Shown here piece by piece: positions 28,007 through 36,437 of a DNA stretch of 64,000 bases. Source of the stretch: Clostridium hydrogenum (GTDB lineage Bacteria; Bacillota; Clostridia; Clostridiales; Clostridiaceae); the NCBI RefSeq assembly GCF_021432385.1, contig NZ_JAEACT010000003.1, forward strand, positions 744,001 to 808,000. The letters run 5' to 3'. The position numbers were made by a program, and so were the translations under genes. The notes beneath the pieces were generated by a model that did no database searches, was not told the origin of the DNA, and saw nothing but the letters and a program-made list of their open reading frames with translations. Position 1 is the stretch's first letter; each line of letters opens with the position of its first letter.

Positions 28007-28588
28007 CTATAATGCATTTTGACAAAAAACAGTAAGCTTTGTTATATAATCTCCTTGTAGAATCATAAACACTAATTTGGAGCATAGTATTCCAATTACA
28101 ATTCCAGCTATAACATCTGTAGGATAATGGACATACAGATATAATCTTGATAAAGCTATTAATAACGCTATTCCTATAAATATAAGCTTGTACTGACTCC
28201 AATATTTCGATAACACTTCTGCAACTGCAAAGGAAGATAAAGTATGCCCAGAAGGAAAAGAATATGATACTGGTTTTTCAATTAAAAGACTGAGGTTATT
28301 GTAAAAGTTACAAGGTCTAACCCGTCTAACTACATGTTTTACTATTCCCTCTCCAACAATAGTACTTATTATTAGCGTTAACACTACTATATTTCCAATT
28401 TCTCTGTATTGTTTGTCCAACATTAAAGCTAATGCTATTACAACCCATATAATACCCAGATTTCCCATCCCTGTTATTATAGGCATTATTCTATCTAAAT
28501 ACTTATTTTGAATGTATTTTTTAATAGCAACTAAAATTGAATTATCAAACTTTTGTATTGAATACATTATCTTCATTGCTACATCCAT
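28007..28588 (-). CDS. PAP2-family phosphatase
   Basis: About 193 residues, membrane-embedded, with KHVVRRVRPCNF (motif 1), PSGHTLSSFA (motif 2) and SRLYLYVHYPTDVIAG (motif 3). The start is uncertain: an open frame reaches 28648, but its first 20 residues come from an R2 repeat; ATG 28588 or ATG 28576, near AAGAAGG, are better choices. Precedes a second PAP2 gene. Likely lipid phosphate or undecaprenyl pyrophosphate phosphatase. The promoter probably lies in or beyond the R2 repeat. Confidence 0.85.
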   Translation of the reverse strand: MDVAMKIMYSIQKFDNSILVAIKKYIQNKYLDRIMPIITGMGNLGIIWVVIALALMLDKQYREIGNIVVLTLIISTIVGEGIVKHVVRRVRPCNFYNNLSLLIEKPVSYSFPSGHTLSSFAVAEVLSKYWSQYKLIFIGIALLIALSRLYLYVHYPTDVIAGIVIGILCSKLVFMILQGDYITKLTVFCQNAL

Positions 28589-28601
28589 CCCTTCTTTATA
28601 T

Positions 28602-28699
28602 AGTGAAACTAGTGCGAAACTTAAACTATTTATGTTCCAAAATACCAATCTTCAAGGGATTATGGTGCATATATAGCTTGTAGTTGAGCTAGTTTCTCT
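28602..28699. repeat. R2 palindrome (copy 2, inverted relative to copy 1)
   Basis: Ends AGTGAAACT/AGTTTCTCT; core around 28633-28665 (GTTCCAAAATACCAATCTTC onward) is the exact reverse complement of 6078-6110. It is joined on the right (28700-28750) to a lone copy of the TAGATATAC outer arm that flanks several R1 elements. Lies immediately upstream of the PAP2 pair. Confidence 0.8.
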
Positions 28700-28850
28700 C
28701 TAGATATACTACTTTAAAAATCTAAATTGCAAATTGTTTATCTCTAATACATCCCTTATTTATGTTATAAATTATCAACAATCTAGATTAAATTTAGATT
28801 AAAAAACCCTTAGATTTGCCTTAAAAATGATTGGAATTTAATTAAAACAT

Positions 28851-28902
28851 ATCCAAATAATAAAAGGGCAGATGCATCCTTTAATGCACCGCCCCTTGTT
28901 AT
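28851..28902 (-). terminator. Terminator of the two-component operon
   Basis: On the minus strand, GGGGCGGTGCAT and ATGCATCTGCCC form a GC-rich stem with a short loop followed by TTTTATTATTT; it lies 70 bases after the kinase stop. Confidence 0.8.
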
Positions 28903-28972
28903 TTTTATAGTTTCAAGACAATTAGCTTCTTAGATTTATGACATTTATTTAATGTCATACAATATTATTGAT

Positions 28973-30376
28973 TTACCTTAATTTTAATATTATCATTACT
29001 TTTGTCCATTTACCTTCTTCACTTTTTATATCTATATTACCTTTATTCACCTCTGCAATCCATTTAGCAATAGATAAGCCAAGTCCTGATCCTCCTACTT
29101 CTTTAGTTCTTGATTTATCTACAACATAAAATCTATTAAATATATTTTCAATTTCATCCTTAGGTATTCCAATTCCATTATCGCTAACAGTTATCCGTGC
29201 TGTATTTAAAGATACTTCTAAACTTACATCTATGCTTCCATTAACTGGTGTAAATTTAATACTATTATCTATAAATATTCTTAACATTTGCTTTATCATC
29301 TTATAATCTGCCATAATCTCCACAGCCTCATTTTTAGTACAGGATATTTTACGATTTTTCTCTATAAGCTTACTTTCTTTCACTACTTCATCAATTAATT
29401 CATTAAGCCAAAATTTGTTTTTTTCTACTAATTGAATACCACTATCCCCCTTAGCCAGAAAAAGCAACTTTTCAATTAAACTTGCCATATTGTCAGCCTC
29501 TACTTTAATGCCATAAATTGACTTTTCTAATGCCTCTGCATCATTCTTCCCCCACCTATTAAGCAAATTCGCGTATCCTTGAATAATTGCTATAGGAGTT
29601 CTAAGTTCATGAGAAGCATCTGACACAAATTGCGACTGCCTATTGAAAGCTCCTTGAAGTCTATCTATCATATTATTAAAAGTATTAGCTAGCCTTTTAA
29701 GCTCATCGTCAGGACCTTTTACATATATTCTTTCTTTTAAATTATTGGCACTTATATTTTGAGCAGTATTAGTTATATAATCAATGTACTTTAACATTCT
29801 CTTACTTACCATGTATCCCAGTATTATTGATATTATAATACCTATAAAATCAGCTGCAGCCATAACAACAAACAATACCTTCATAAAAAGATATTCACTG
29901 TGCATATCTTTTACTATTTGAACATACACAGTGCCATTTTTATAGCTTTTAAAAGAAACATTGTTATATATATAATGTCTTTCATTATCTTTAATGTGCT
30001 TTTCTATTCCGCTTCCTTTATTGTGTACTTGCTTAATTTTATAATCAAAGCCTGGCGATAAATTTAATACTTTTCCATTCTGATCCGTTATTTTTAAAAA
30101 TATGTTTTCCTTAGAAGGTACATCAGAAAAAAGTCTCTTATCAGTTAGCGCTATTGTGTTACTTCGAGAGGTAACTTTATTTGACATTATAGTTTGCATA
30201 TCCTCTATTTGCTTATTGGCTTGACTATAAAGATAATATTTTACGCCAAATAAAATTGATGCATTTAAAATAAGCAGTCCTAAAGAAAACATAATAGCAT
30301 AAATCACAGTTAACTTTGTGGAAATCTTTGCACTCTTAATTTTCTTAAAAAAGCATTTAATTCTCTTTAATAACAT
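28973..30376 (-). CDS. Sensor histidine kinase (ArlS/CssS-like)
   Basis: 467-residue membrane kinase: transmembrane helix 1 (about 23-48), extracellular sensor (about 50-163), helix 2 (about 164-188), HAMP (about 190-242), HisKA with His256 in SDASHELRTPIAII, then ATPase motifs DNGIGIPKD and GGSGLGLSI. Overlaps the response regulator gene by 20 bases and has GAGGTG upstream, so the pair is co-translated. Signal unknown; proximity to PAP2 phosphatases suggests envelope stress, but this is only a neighbourhood hint. Confidence 0.93.
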   Translation of the reverse strand: MLLKRIKCFFKKIKSAKISTKLTVIYAIMFSLGLLILNASILFGVKYYLYSQANKQIEDMQTIMSNKVTSRSNTIALTDKRLFSDVPSKENIFLKITDQNGKVLNLSPGFDYKIKQVHNKGSGIEKHIKDNERHYIYNNVSFKSYKNGTVYVQIVKDMHSEYLFMKVLFVVMAAADFIGIIISIILGYMVSKRMLKYIDYITNTAQNISANNLKERIYVKGPDDELKRLANTFNNMIDRLQGAFNRQSQFVSDASHELRTPIAIIQGYANLLNRWGKNDAEALEKSIYGIKVEADNMASLIEKLLFLAKGDSGIQLVEKNKFWLNELIDEVVKESKLIEKNRKISCTKNEAVEIMADYKMIKQMLRIFIDNSIKFTPVNGSIDVSLEVSLNTARITVSDNGIGIPKDEIENIFNRFYVVDKSRTKEVGGSGLGLSIAKWIAEVNKGNIDIKSEEGKWTKVMIILKLR

Positions 30377-31037
30377 AGCCTACACCTCTTATAGTAGATA
30401 TAAGTTTTTCTTGAAAATCGTCATCTATCTTGCTTCTTAAATATCTTATAAATACATCTACTACATTTGTATCTCCAGAGTAATCATATCCCCAAACTTC
30501 CTCTATCAATTTTTCCCTTGTAAGTACAATATTTTTATTAATTAGAAGCATTTCAAGAAGATCATACTCTTTTTTTGTGAGTTCAATTAGTTTGCCAGCT
30601 CTCCATACTTGATGTTTTTTATTATCTAAAACTATATCCTTAACTTTAATCAATTTATCATTATTTTTTAACATTGCACTTCTTTCATGCACTCTTATTC
30701 TTGCTAACAATTCTTCTATGGCAAAGGGTTTAGTTATATAATCATTTGCCCCTGCATCCAGTCCTAAAACCTTATCAGTTATATCACTTTTAGCTGTAAG
30801 CATTACAATAGGCACATTAGAAAACTGCCTTATTCTTCTGCAAACCTCCACACCATTTAATTTGGGAATCATAATATCAAGAAGTATTAAATTATATTCT
30901 GTGCTATCTACTTTATTTAAAGCCTCTCTACCGTCGTATGCTATATCTACTTCATAACCTTCATGCTTAAGCTCTAACTCTATAAATATTGTCATTTGCT
31001 TTTCATCTTCTACTAAAAGAATCTTAAAATTTTTCAA
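30357..31037 (-). CDS. OmpR/PhoB-family response regulator
   Basis: 226 residues: receiver with phospho-acceptor Asp54 (LILLDIMIPKLNG), acidic pair E10-D11, T/K switch residues (MLTAKSD), then a winged-helix effector (LTREKLIEEVWGYDY, VDVFIRYLRSKID, TIRGVGYVI). Cognate partner of the overlapping kinase gene. R1 copy 4 lies about 20 bases upstream of the start codon, so the promoter must be inside or beyond that element. Confidence 0.94.
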   Translation of the reverse strand: MKNFKILLVEDEKQMTIFIELELKHEGYEVDIAYDGREALNKVDSTEYNLILLDIMIPKLNGVEVCRRIRQFSNVPIVMLTAKSDITDKVLGLDAGANDYITKPFAIEELLARIRVHERSAMLKNNDKLIKVKDIVLDNKKHQVWRAGKLIELTKKEYDLLEMLLINKNIVLTREKLIEEVWGYDYSGDTNVVDVFIRYLRSKIDDDFQEKLISTIRGVGYVIKEN

Positions 31038-31057
31038 ATTATCACCTTCTTATTGAA

Positions 31058-31280
31058 GCAGAGTACAGATGACAGAGTACAGAGTACAATGAATGATGAT
31101 TTACCTTTCGCTTTGCTTAGGTAAATCTTAAACTTAAATGGTTTCAGCTTCGCTGAACGCCATACATCGCACAATTGCGCAGCAATAAAAAAATAAGTTT
31201 TCAGATTTTTCGTAGTGCTAACGGAGAAAAATCATCCTTCGTTGTACTCTGTACTCTGTACTCTGTACTCTGTACTCTGC
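31058..31280 (+). repeat. R1 element (copy 4)
   Basis: About 223 bp with GAGTACAG-type units at both ends; the right end has five CTGTACT repeats, more than the left. Hairpins TTACCT..AGGTAA, TCAGCTTCGCTGA and ATTGCGCAGCAAT are visible. A right outer arm (TAAATTGTAATTT to CATATCTC, 31281-31322) follows, but no matching left arm, so this copy is half-nested. Located directly upstream of the response regulator gene. Confidence 0.88.
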
Positions 31281-31424
31281 GTTAAATTGTAATTTCTCTG
31301 TTTCAACTGGCATATCTCTAATTAAAACCAACTACACTTATCGAATATACTTAAAATATTAAAAATCTATTAAAAAAATAAATCCAAGCCAATCAAACAG
31401 CTTGAATTTTAATTCTAATTTTTA

Positions 31425-31748
31425 TTATTTTGCGGACTTTAAATAAGTTATATCATAACAATTTGTTTTAGTAACATTAATTACTGCATTAATGTCCTTC
31501 CTTAAATTATCAATACTTTCTTTAGTTTCCGTTCTAAATTCTGTCAAATCAGCGGTTTGTTCATGAACACTATCAAGCTTTTTCTCAATTCTTTCTTGAC
31601 CTTCTTCTAACTTCTTTTGACCTTCCTCTAGCTTCTTTTGACCTTCTGTTAAATTCTTTTGGCCCTCTTCTAATCTTTCTAAACGCTCAGAAGTTTTTAC
31701 TTGTTCCTTTTGAATTTGCTTTAGTATTTCCAATATTTCATTCTCCAT
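31425..31748 (-). CDS. Heptad-repeat coiled-coil protein
   Basis: 107-residue hydrophilic protein. Residues about 20-57 contain five consecutive seven-residue units of the form LEEGQKK/IEKKLDS, an almost perfect parallel coiled coil, followed by a second helix with LTEFRTETKESIDNLRKD. I choose ATG 31748, which has GAGGTG upstream. No signal peptide or DNA-binding motif. Similar short proteins with EEGQKKLEEGQ repeats are common in clostridia; function unknown. Confidence 0.7.
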   Translation of the reverse strand: MENEILEILKQIQKEQVKTSERLERLEEGQKNLTEGQKKLEEGQKKLEEGQERIEKKLDSVHEQTADLTEFRTETKESIDNLRKDINAVINVTKTNCYDITYLKSAK

Positions 31749-31870
31749 AAATACCACCTCATTTCATCTTATTTTACCCTATTTTTAATATCTATACAAT
31801 ATTAATTTTATCACTAAAGCTATAACTAATATTGCCATAACAATAACTTAATTCTAAACCAAAACAACAT

Positions 31871-31911
31871 AAAAATTCTCCTGTAACTTCCACACTACAG
31901 GAGAATCTTTA
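31871..31911 (-). terminator. Terminator of the RRNPP/peptide operon
   Basis: Stem AGATTCTCCTGTAG paired with CTACAGGAGAATTTT-like right arm on the minus strand, loop of about ten bases, followed by a U-rich stretch; begins 18 bases after the peptide gene stop. Confidence 0.82.
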
Positions 31912-31928
31912 ATTTTATCATTTTAATA

Positions 31929-32102
31929 TTAATGTAAAAAATAATTATTAAATACTAGGTGAACTGAATAAAACTTCATATACCCACCATCAATATCACC
32001 TAATGTTTTTGTAGTATTAAAATTTATAATTATTGCTGAAAAAAATAATATTGCACATAAAGCAAATATGATTGGTAGTTTCTTTTTCCTTTTTAATTTC
32101 AT
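31929..32102 (-). CDS. Candidate RRNPP signalling-peptide precursor
   Basis: 57-residue exported peptide precursor: very basic N-terminus (MKLKRKKK), hydrophobic core (about 9-29) and a 28-residue tail ending in an aromatic-rich segment (YSVHLVFNNYFLH). ATG 32102 has GGGGGA six bases upstream, and that site overlaps the stop of the receptor gene, so translation is coupled. Position immediately after an HTH-TPR regulator and before a terminator is the arrangement of Phr/Pap/Qsp-type peptide genes. By analogy the C-terminal residues may be processed to the pheromone. Not homology-tested. Confidence 0.7.
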   Translation of the reverse strand: MKLKRKKKLPIIFALCAILFFSAIIINFNTTKTLGDIDGGYMKFYSVHLVFNNYFLH

Positions 32103-32115
32103 AGTAATATTCCCC

Positions 32116-33405
32116 CTATTCAAATTTTAAAGCAAATTTAGTTATTTCTTTAATTTTTTTCATGTTATTGCTATAAAAATCAACTAACTTTAAAATAAGC
32201 TTTTGACTAAGCTTTTCCTCATTACTTGCAAGAAAAAAAACTTCATCTTTTATATCTTCCATTTTATCACAATCGTTTAAAGTATTATATATATCTATTA
32301 AAGAGCTAAGTATTTTATTAACTAAAAAGTAATCTTTTTGCTTTTTAGCAAGTTTTAAAGACTTAAGGCAATAATTCTCCCCATTCTTTAAATCACCAAG
32401 ATATTTATACGTTAATCCTACTTCAAAATATATATTCGCATATTCAACATCATCAGAATGTGGCAAATCATTAATTATAATTTTAAGGCTATTTATTATA
32501 TTATCGGTTTCATTAAGTTTCATATAAACATTTATAAGATTTATATGTGTAACTAATTTCATATATATGTTATTACTTTCTATTATTTTTATAAGCTTAA
32601 AATATATTTCAAGCGCCTCTTCATAATTTCCCAAATTCTTCAAACAAACAGCTTTTGTAGTTAAAACTTTAAAATATTTATGAATATCACTCTCATCAAT
32701 TAATTGTTCTGCCTTATTTAACATATCCAATGCATTAGTAAAATTTTTTGATCTTTCATATGAAACAGCACTATTATAAATAAAAATAATAGTATTCTCT
32801 TTAGACATGCCTAAAAAACGATTAAGTGCAAATTCACAACATTTTATACTCTCACTATAATTTCCAATATAGCCATAAACCATTGATAACTTTCTTAAAA
32901 GTGTCAATAAATTCTCTGTTAATTCTATTTTATTTGTTAGTTCCAAGGCTCTTTCATAATAAGAAATGCTTTTATAAATCTCAGCTTGATTATAAAAATA
33001 ATCCCCAGCTAATTCATATATTATTATTTTTTTCTCTTTAATATCCCAATTTATTAAAAATTCTTCTGTATCTTTAAGAACCCCAATAAAACTATTGTCT
33101 TTAGAAATACTTAATGCTTTTAATTCCGCTATGTAATCATCAAGAACCTTAGTGGCTTGTTTAATTTGATTTTCTGTCAAATAATCAACTGTTTCTGTAA
33201 CCTTAACCCCCTTCTTTTTACCAATTTCCGTTAAATTTTTTATGATTATCTCTGCTGTCTTTTTAGTTATATTTGCTTTGTTGGTTTCTATTTCACTTAT
33301 TAGGTTTCTTGTTATATCTTCACCAGAAATCTCATCCTGCTTTAGATTATACTTTTTTCGAATGTTTTTAATCTTTTCACCATCCGTCATCACCAATTTT
33401 TCCAT
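32116..33405 (-). CDS. RRNPP-type HTH-TPR regulator (quorum-sensing receptor candidate)
   Basis: 429 residues. N-terminal XRE-like helix-turn-helix (GEKIKNIRKKYNLKQDEIS to ITRNLISEIETNKANIT, about 9-47), then helical tetratricopeptide-like repeats (about 140-415; YFYNQAEIYKSISYYERALE, ALEIYFKLIKIIE, YANIYFEVGLTYKYLGD). This domain pair defines PlcR/NprR/QsrB-type receptors that bind re-imported peptides. Start 33405 with AAAGGGGAG. The next gene encodes a small secreted peptide, supporting a cognate pair. Targets unknown; in solventogenic clostridia such systems affect sporulation and solvent formation. Confidence 0.88.
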   Translation of the reverse strand: MEKLVMTDGEKIKNIRKKYNLKQDEISGEDITRNLISEIETNKANITKKTAEIIIKNLTEIGKKKGVKVTETVDYLTENQIKQATKVLDDYIAELKALSISKDNSFIGVLKDTEEFLINWDIKEKKIIIYELAGDYFYNQAEIYKSISYYERALELTNKIELTENLLTLLRKLSMVYGYIGNYSESIKCCEFALNRFLGMSKENTIIFIYNSAVSYERSKNFTNALDMLNKAEQLIDESDIHKYFKVLTTKAVCLKNLGNYEEALEIYFKLIKIIESNNIYMKLVTHINLINVYMKLNETDNIINSLKIIINDLPHSDDVEYANIYFEVGLTYKYLGDLKNGENYCLKSLKLAKKQKDYFLVNKILSSLIDIYNTLNDCDKMEDIKDEVFFLASNEEKLSQKLILKLVDFYSNNMKKIKEITKFALKFE

Positions 33406-33588
33406 TTTCTAAGCTCCCCTTTATTTACACAAGTTATCTCAATTACCAATAATTATAGCAAACTTAAAAATTTTTGTAAACAAATTTCATTACAATTCTA
33501 AAATCATTTGCAATAAAAAGCCGTCTAAGATTTGATATTAGCAAAAATGGACTGTCTAACAAGTCTATTTTATACACAAATCTTAAAT

Positions 33589-33659
33589 ATTACGAAGCAA
33601 AGTGTAGTGGGATTAATCAAATAACCTTTGATTAATCCCACTACACTTTGCTTCACAAT
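33589..33659. repeat. R3 palindrome (copy 4, short form)
   Basis: 71-bp almost perfect hairpin: ATTACGAAGCAAAGTGTAGTG on the left and its complement at the right with TTCACAAT end; the base matches R3 copy 1, but the conserved tip is absent. Shortest member of the family. Left flank TTTTATACACAAATCTTAAA resembles 61670-61690. Confidence 0.82.
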
Positions 33660-33736
33660 ATATAATTGTTTTGTAATTTAAAACAATTTAAAAGCTATTT
33701 TCTTATACTATCCTCATTTGCTTTAAAATGCCTAAT

Positions 33737-34603
33737 TCAAGCATTAACTATTTCCCCACCATTAACATGAATAGTCTGACCTGTAATATATGAAGCACAA
33801 TCTGAAGCTAAAAATACATAAGCACCAGCACACTCAACTGGCTGTCCTGCTCTTCCAATTGGAGTATCGGAACCAAACTTTGCAACTTCTTCCTGACCAA
33901 AAGATGATGGAATAAATGGTGTCCAAATTGGTCCTGGAGCAACAGCATTTACCCTTATGCCAGTTTTCCCCTTTGCTAGCGCTGTGGATAAAGATCTTGT
34001 AAATGCTACAATAGCTCCCTTAGTCATTGAATAATCTATTAAAGTTTCATTTCCTTTAAAAGCTACTACTGAAGCTGTGTTTATTATGCATCCACCAGCT
34101 TTTAGATGCTGCATAGCTGCTCTTGTCATATAAAAAGTCCCATATACGTTAGTTTTAAAGGTTTTATCAAACTGCTCATCAGGTAATTGTTTTATATCCT
34201 TACATTCATATTGAACAGCAGCATTGTTTACCAATATATCTATTTTCCCATATTCCTTAATAGTTTTATCTATAACGGTATTACAAAAATCAACTTGGCT
34301 TATATCCCCACAAATTAATGTACATTTTCTTCCAAGTCCATCTATGATTTTTTTAGTATCTTCCGCATCTTTATTTTCATTAAAATAAGCAATAACTATA
34401 TCTGCCCCCTGATTAGCATATGCTACGGAAACAGCCCTTCCAATACCACTGTCGCCTCCTGTGATTATGGCAACTTTGCCACTTAAAAGTTCTCCTTTTT
34501 TATTATAAGCTTCGTCATTATAAATTGGAGCTGGATTCATTTCATATTCAAAACCCGGATGATGATTTTGATGTTGCATAGGAAAAGATGATGGAAAGTT
34601 CAT
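33737..34603 (-). CDS. SDR-family NAD(P)-dependent oxidoreductase (YhdF/YhxC-like)
   Basis: 288-residue classical short-chain dehydrogenase with a 40-residue N-terminal extension (QHQNHHPGFEYEMNPAPIY) typical of general-stress SDRs. Cofactor loop ITGGDSGIGRAV (about 47), NNAA (about 126), catalytic Ser in NTASVVAF (about 178), YxxxK in YSMTKGAI (about 191). Start 34603 with AAAGGAGG. Monocistronic. Substrate unknown; relatives are annotated as glucose/ribitol-like dehydrogenases without firm evidence. Confidence 0.9.
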   Translation of the reverse strand: MNFPSSFPMQHQNHHPGFEYEMNPAPIYNDEAYNKKGELLSGKVAIITGGDSGIGRAVSVAYANQGADIVIAYFNENKDAEDTKKIIDGLGRKCTLICGDISQVDFCNTVIDKTIKEYGKIDILVNNAAVQYECKDIKQLPDEQFDKTFKTNVYGTFYMTRAAMQHLKAGGCIINTASVVAFKGNETLIDYSMTKGAIVAFTRSLSTALAKGKTGIRVNAVAPGPIWTPFIPSSFGQEEVAKFGSDTPIGRAGQPVECAGAYVFLASDCASYITGQTIHVNGGEIVNA

Positions 34604-34663
34604 GTTTTATTCCTCCTTTAATTAATGCTTTACTTTGTACTCTATTCTAGTATTTCCAAAACA

Positions 34664-34710
34664 CATAAAAAAATCAGCCTCAAAATAATTTTCCAATCAT
34701 TTTGAAACTG
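34664..34710 (-). terminator. Terminator of the ABC-2 operon
   Basis: Minus-strand stem CAGTTTCAAAATGATT/AATTATTTTGAGGCTG, 4-base loop, followed by ATTTTTTTAT. Preceded by a second palindrome (34716-34761, CTATGTTTTAAATAAGTGT arms) of a kind also seen at 43206-43248. Confidence 0.75.
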
Positions 34711-34817
34711 TTTTACTATGTTTTAAATAAGTGTGAAAATCAACACTTATTTAAAACATAGCCTAAATTTATTAAGGCTTTGATCATTGTGTCTTATTTC
34801 GCAAAGCTTATTGTTAT

Positions 34818-35609
34818 TTAACTTCCAGAACTTTCGTACCTCTTCATCCCTTTAAGCCATATGAAATAAGCTATAAATATACTTATAACACTAATTAACA
34901 AAGTTAATATTATGCCATAAAAAAAACTTACTTTACCAAGAAAATAGGCTCCTGGAAAATACCCTGTAAATGCAAAAGGTATAATAAAAGTTAATATACC
35001 GCTTATTACTTTAGGATATATACCCATTGGATATTTAGCAAAACTACTTAATTGATATGTCATAAACAAATAGCTTTGTGCAAATTTAACCCAAAAGGCT
35101 ATACTTGCAACAGCAAGCTTAATTGCGGTATATATAAAACTTGCAAATATTATTACAATTATCATAAGTAATAAATTTAAAAATGTTAGTTTTATATTTA
35201 ATTTGCTATATGAAGTCACCACTAAAATTACTCCAATAATTATTTCTCCAAAACCATCCGGCTGAAATCTTTCTGCTATAAGTTGAAATAATGGATTTAA
35301 TGGTCTTATTAAATATCTATCAAAATTACCTTGTACTATTATATTTCCACTTAACATCCACAAGTTGTCCGTAAGTACATGATCAATTCCCCTTGGTATT
35401 TGTGCAAATCCGTAAATAAATAGAATTTCATAAAAACTCCATCCAGCTAAACTTGGTATATTGTTAAATATAAGTTGTATAAAAACTACTCCAGTTAATT
35501 GAACGAAGATAAAACCTATTAATCCTAATACAAAATCTATTCTATACTCCATTAAAGATTTTACGTATTGTTTAAGAAACTGTATATATAATTTAAAATA
35601 TCTCTTCAT
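34818..35609 (-). CDS. ABC-2 exporter permease (COG3694-like)
   Basis: 263-residue membrane protein with six predicted helices; RPLNPLFQLIAERFQPDGFGE (about 101-121) is characteristic of the COG3694 permease partner. Lies seven bases after the other permease gene. Works with the 331-residue ATPase and 272-residue permease upstream as a three-component exporter. Substrate not known; some relatives are annotated as drug or daunorubicin-type exporters. Confidence 0.82.
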   Translation of the reverse strand: MKRYFKLYIQFLKQYVKSLMEYRIDFVLGLIGFIFVQLTGVVFIQLIFNNIPSLAGWSFYEILFIYGFAQIPRGIDHVLTDNLWMLSGNIIVQGNFDRYLIRPLNPLFQLIAERFQPDGFGEIIIGVILVVTSYSKLNIKLTFLNLLLMIIVIIFASFIYTAIKLAVASIAFWVKFAQSYLFMTYQLSSFAKYPMGIYPKVISGILTFIIPFAFTGYFPGAYFLGKVSFFYGIILTLLISVISIFIAYFIWLKGMKRYESSGS

Positions 35610-35615
35610 AATGAA

Positions 35616-36434
35616 TTAACCTCCTAGAATAGTAAGTTTTTTAATCAAACCATTCCACATAACCTTGGCAACTATGGATAACACTATCATCCAAAATATT
35701 TGAATTGATAATGCCTTTATTAATGAAGTACCTGTTAATTTTCCTAAATATATCATTGATGGTGTATATATTGCCGAACTAAATGGCAAAACTTCTATAA
35801 CTTTTTGGAGTATCTTAGGGAAAAACACTATTGGTATTAAAGCACCAGATAACAATTGTGTTATAGCCTGCATTATTTGAGATAATCCCCACATATTTGT
35901 TATTTTAAAGGAAAGCAGTGCAAAACAATAACTATAATAAAAATTAATGAATACTCCTATTATAGTGCTAGCTAAATATAATAGAATATTTATAATGCTT
36001 AAACTTCCCGTATAGCTATAGAATAATACGCTTATGCCAATAAAACCAACTATAAATATTAATGTAAAATTATACATCACATTTCCCAAAGCCTGAAACA
36101 TCATTCTTTTCTCATAACTAATGGGCCTTATAAGATTAATAGCAATAGAACCATCCCTTACTTCTTTATATACGTCACTTAATATATCAACGGAAATGAT
36201 TAAACTTGTTAGGAACGATATCAATATATATATAATCATTTGATTTAAGGAAAATCCATTTATTGTAGCACTTGAAGAACTCCTATATATGGCCTTCCAA
36301 AGATAGTAACTTACTGCAAGCATCATAAATTCTCCGATTAAAAATATAATTACGTTAGCTTTATAGGATAACAGCCTTTGAAAAACATTAGTTGCAAAGG
36401 GTAGATACATTTTTAACTTATTTCTTCTTTTCAC
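35616..36434 (-). CDS. ABC-2 exporter permease (COG4587-like)
   Basis: 272-residue membrane protein with six helices; the YKEVRDGSIAINLIRPISY segment (about 88-106) and FPFSSAIYTPSMIYLG-like region (EVLPFSSAIYTPSMIYLGKL) match the COG4587 partner. Three bases after the ATPase gene. Together with the neighbouring permease forms the membrane pore. Function of the exporter is unknown. Confidence 0.82.
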   Translation of the reverse strand: MKRRNKLKMYLPFATNVFQRLLSYKANVIIFLIGEFMMLAVSYYLWKAIYRSSSSATINGFSLNQMIIYILISFLTSLIISVDILSDVYKEVRDGSIAINLIRPISYEKRMMFQALGNVMYNFTLIFIVGFIGISVLFYSYTGSLSIINILLYLASTIIGVFINFYYSYCFALLSFKITNMWGLSQIMQAITQLLSGALIPIVFFPKILQKVIEVLPFSSAIYTPSMIYLGKLTGTSLIKALSIQIFWMIVLSIVAKVMWNGLIKKLTILGG

Positions 36435-36437
36435 TTT

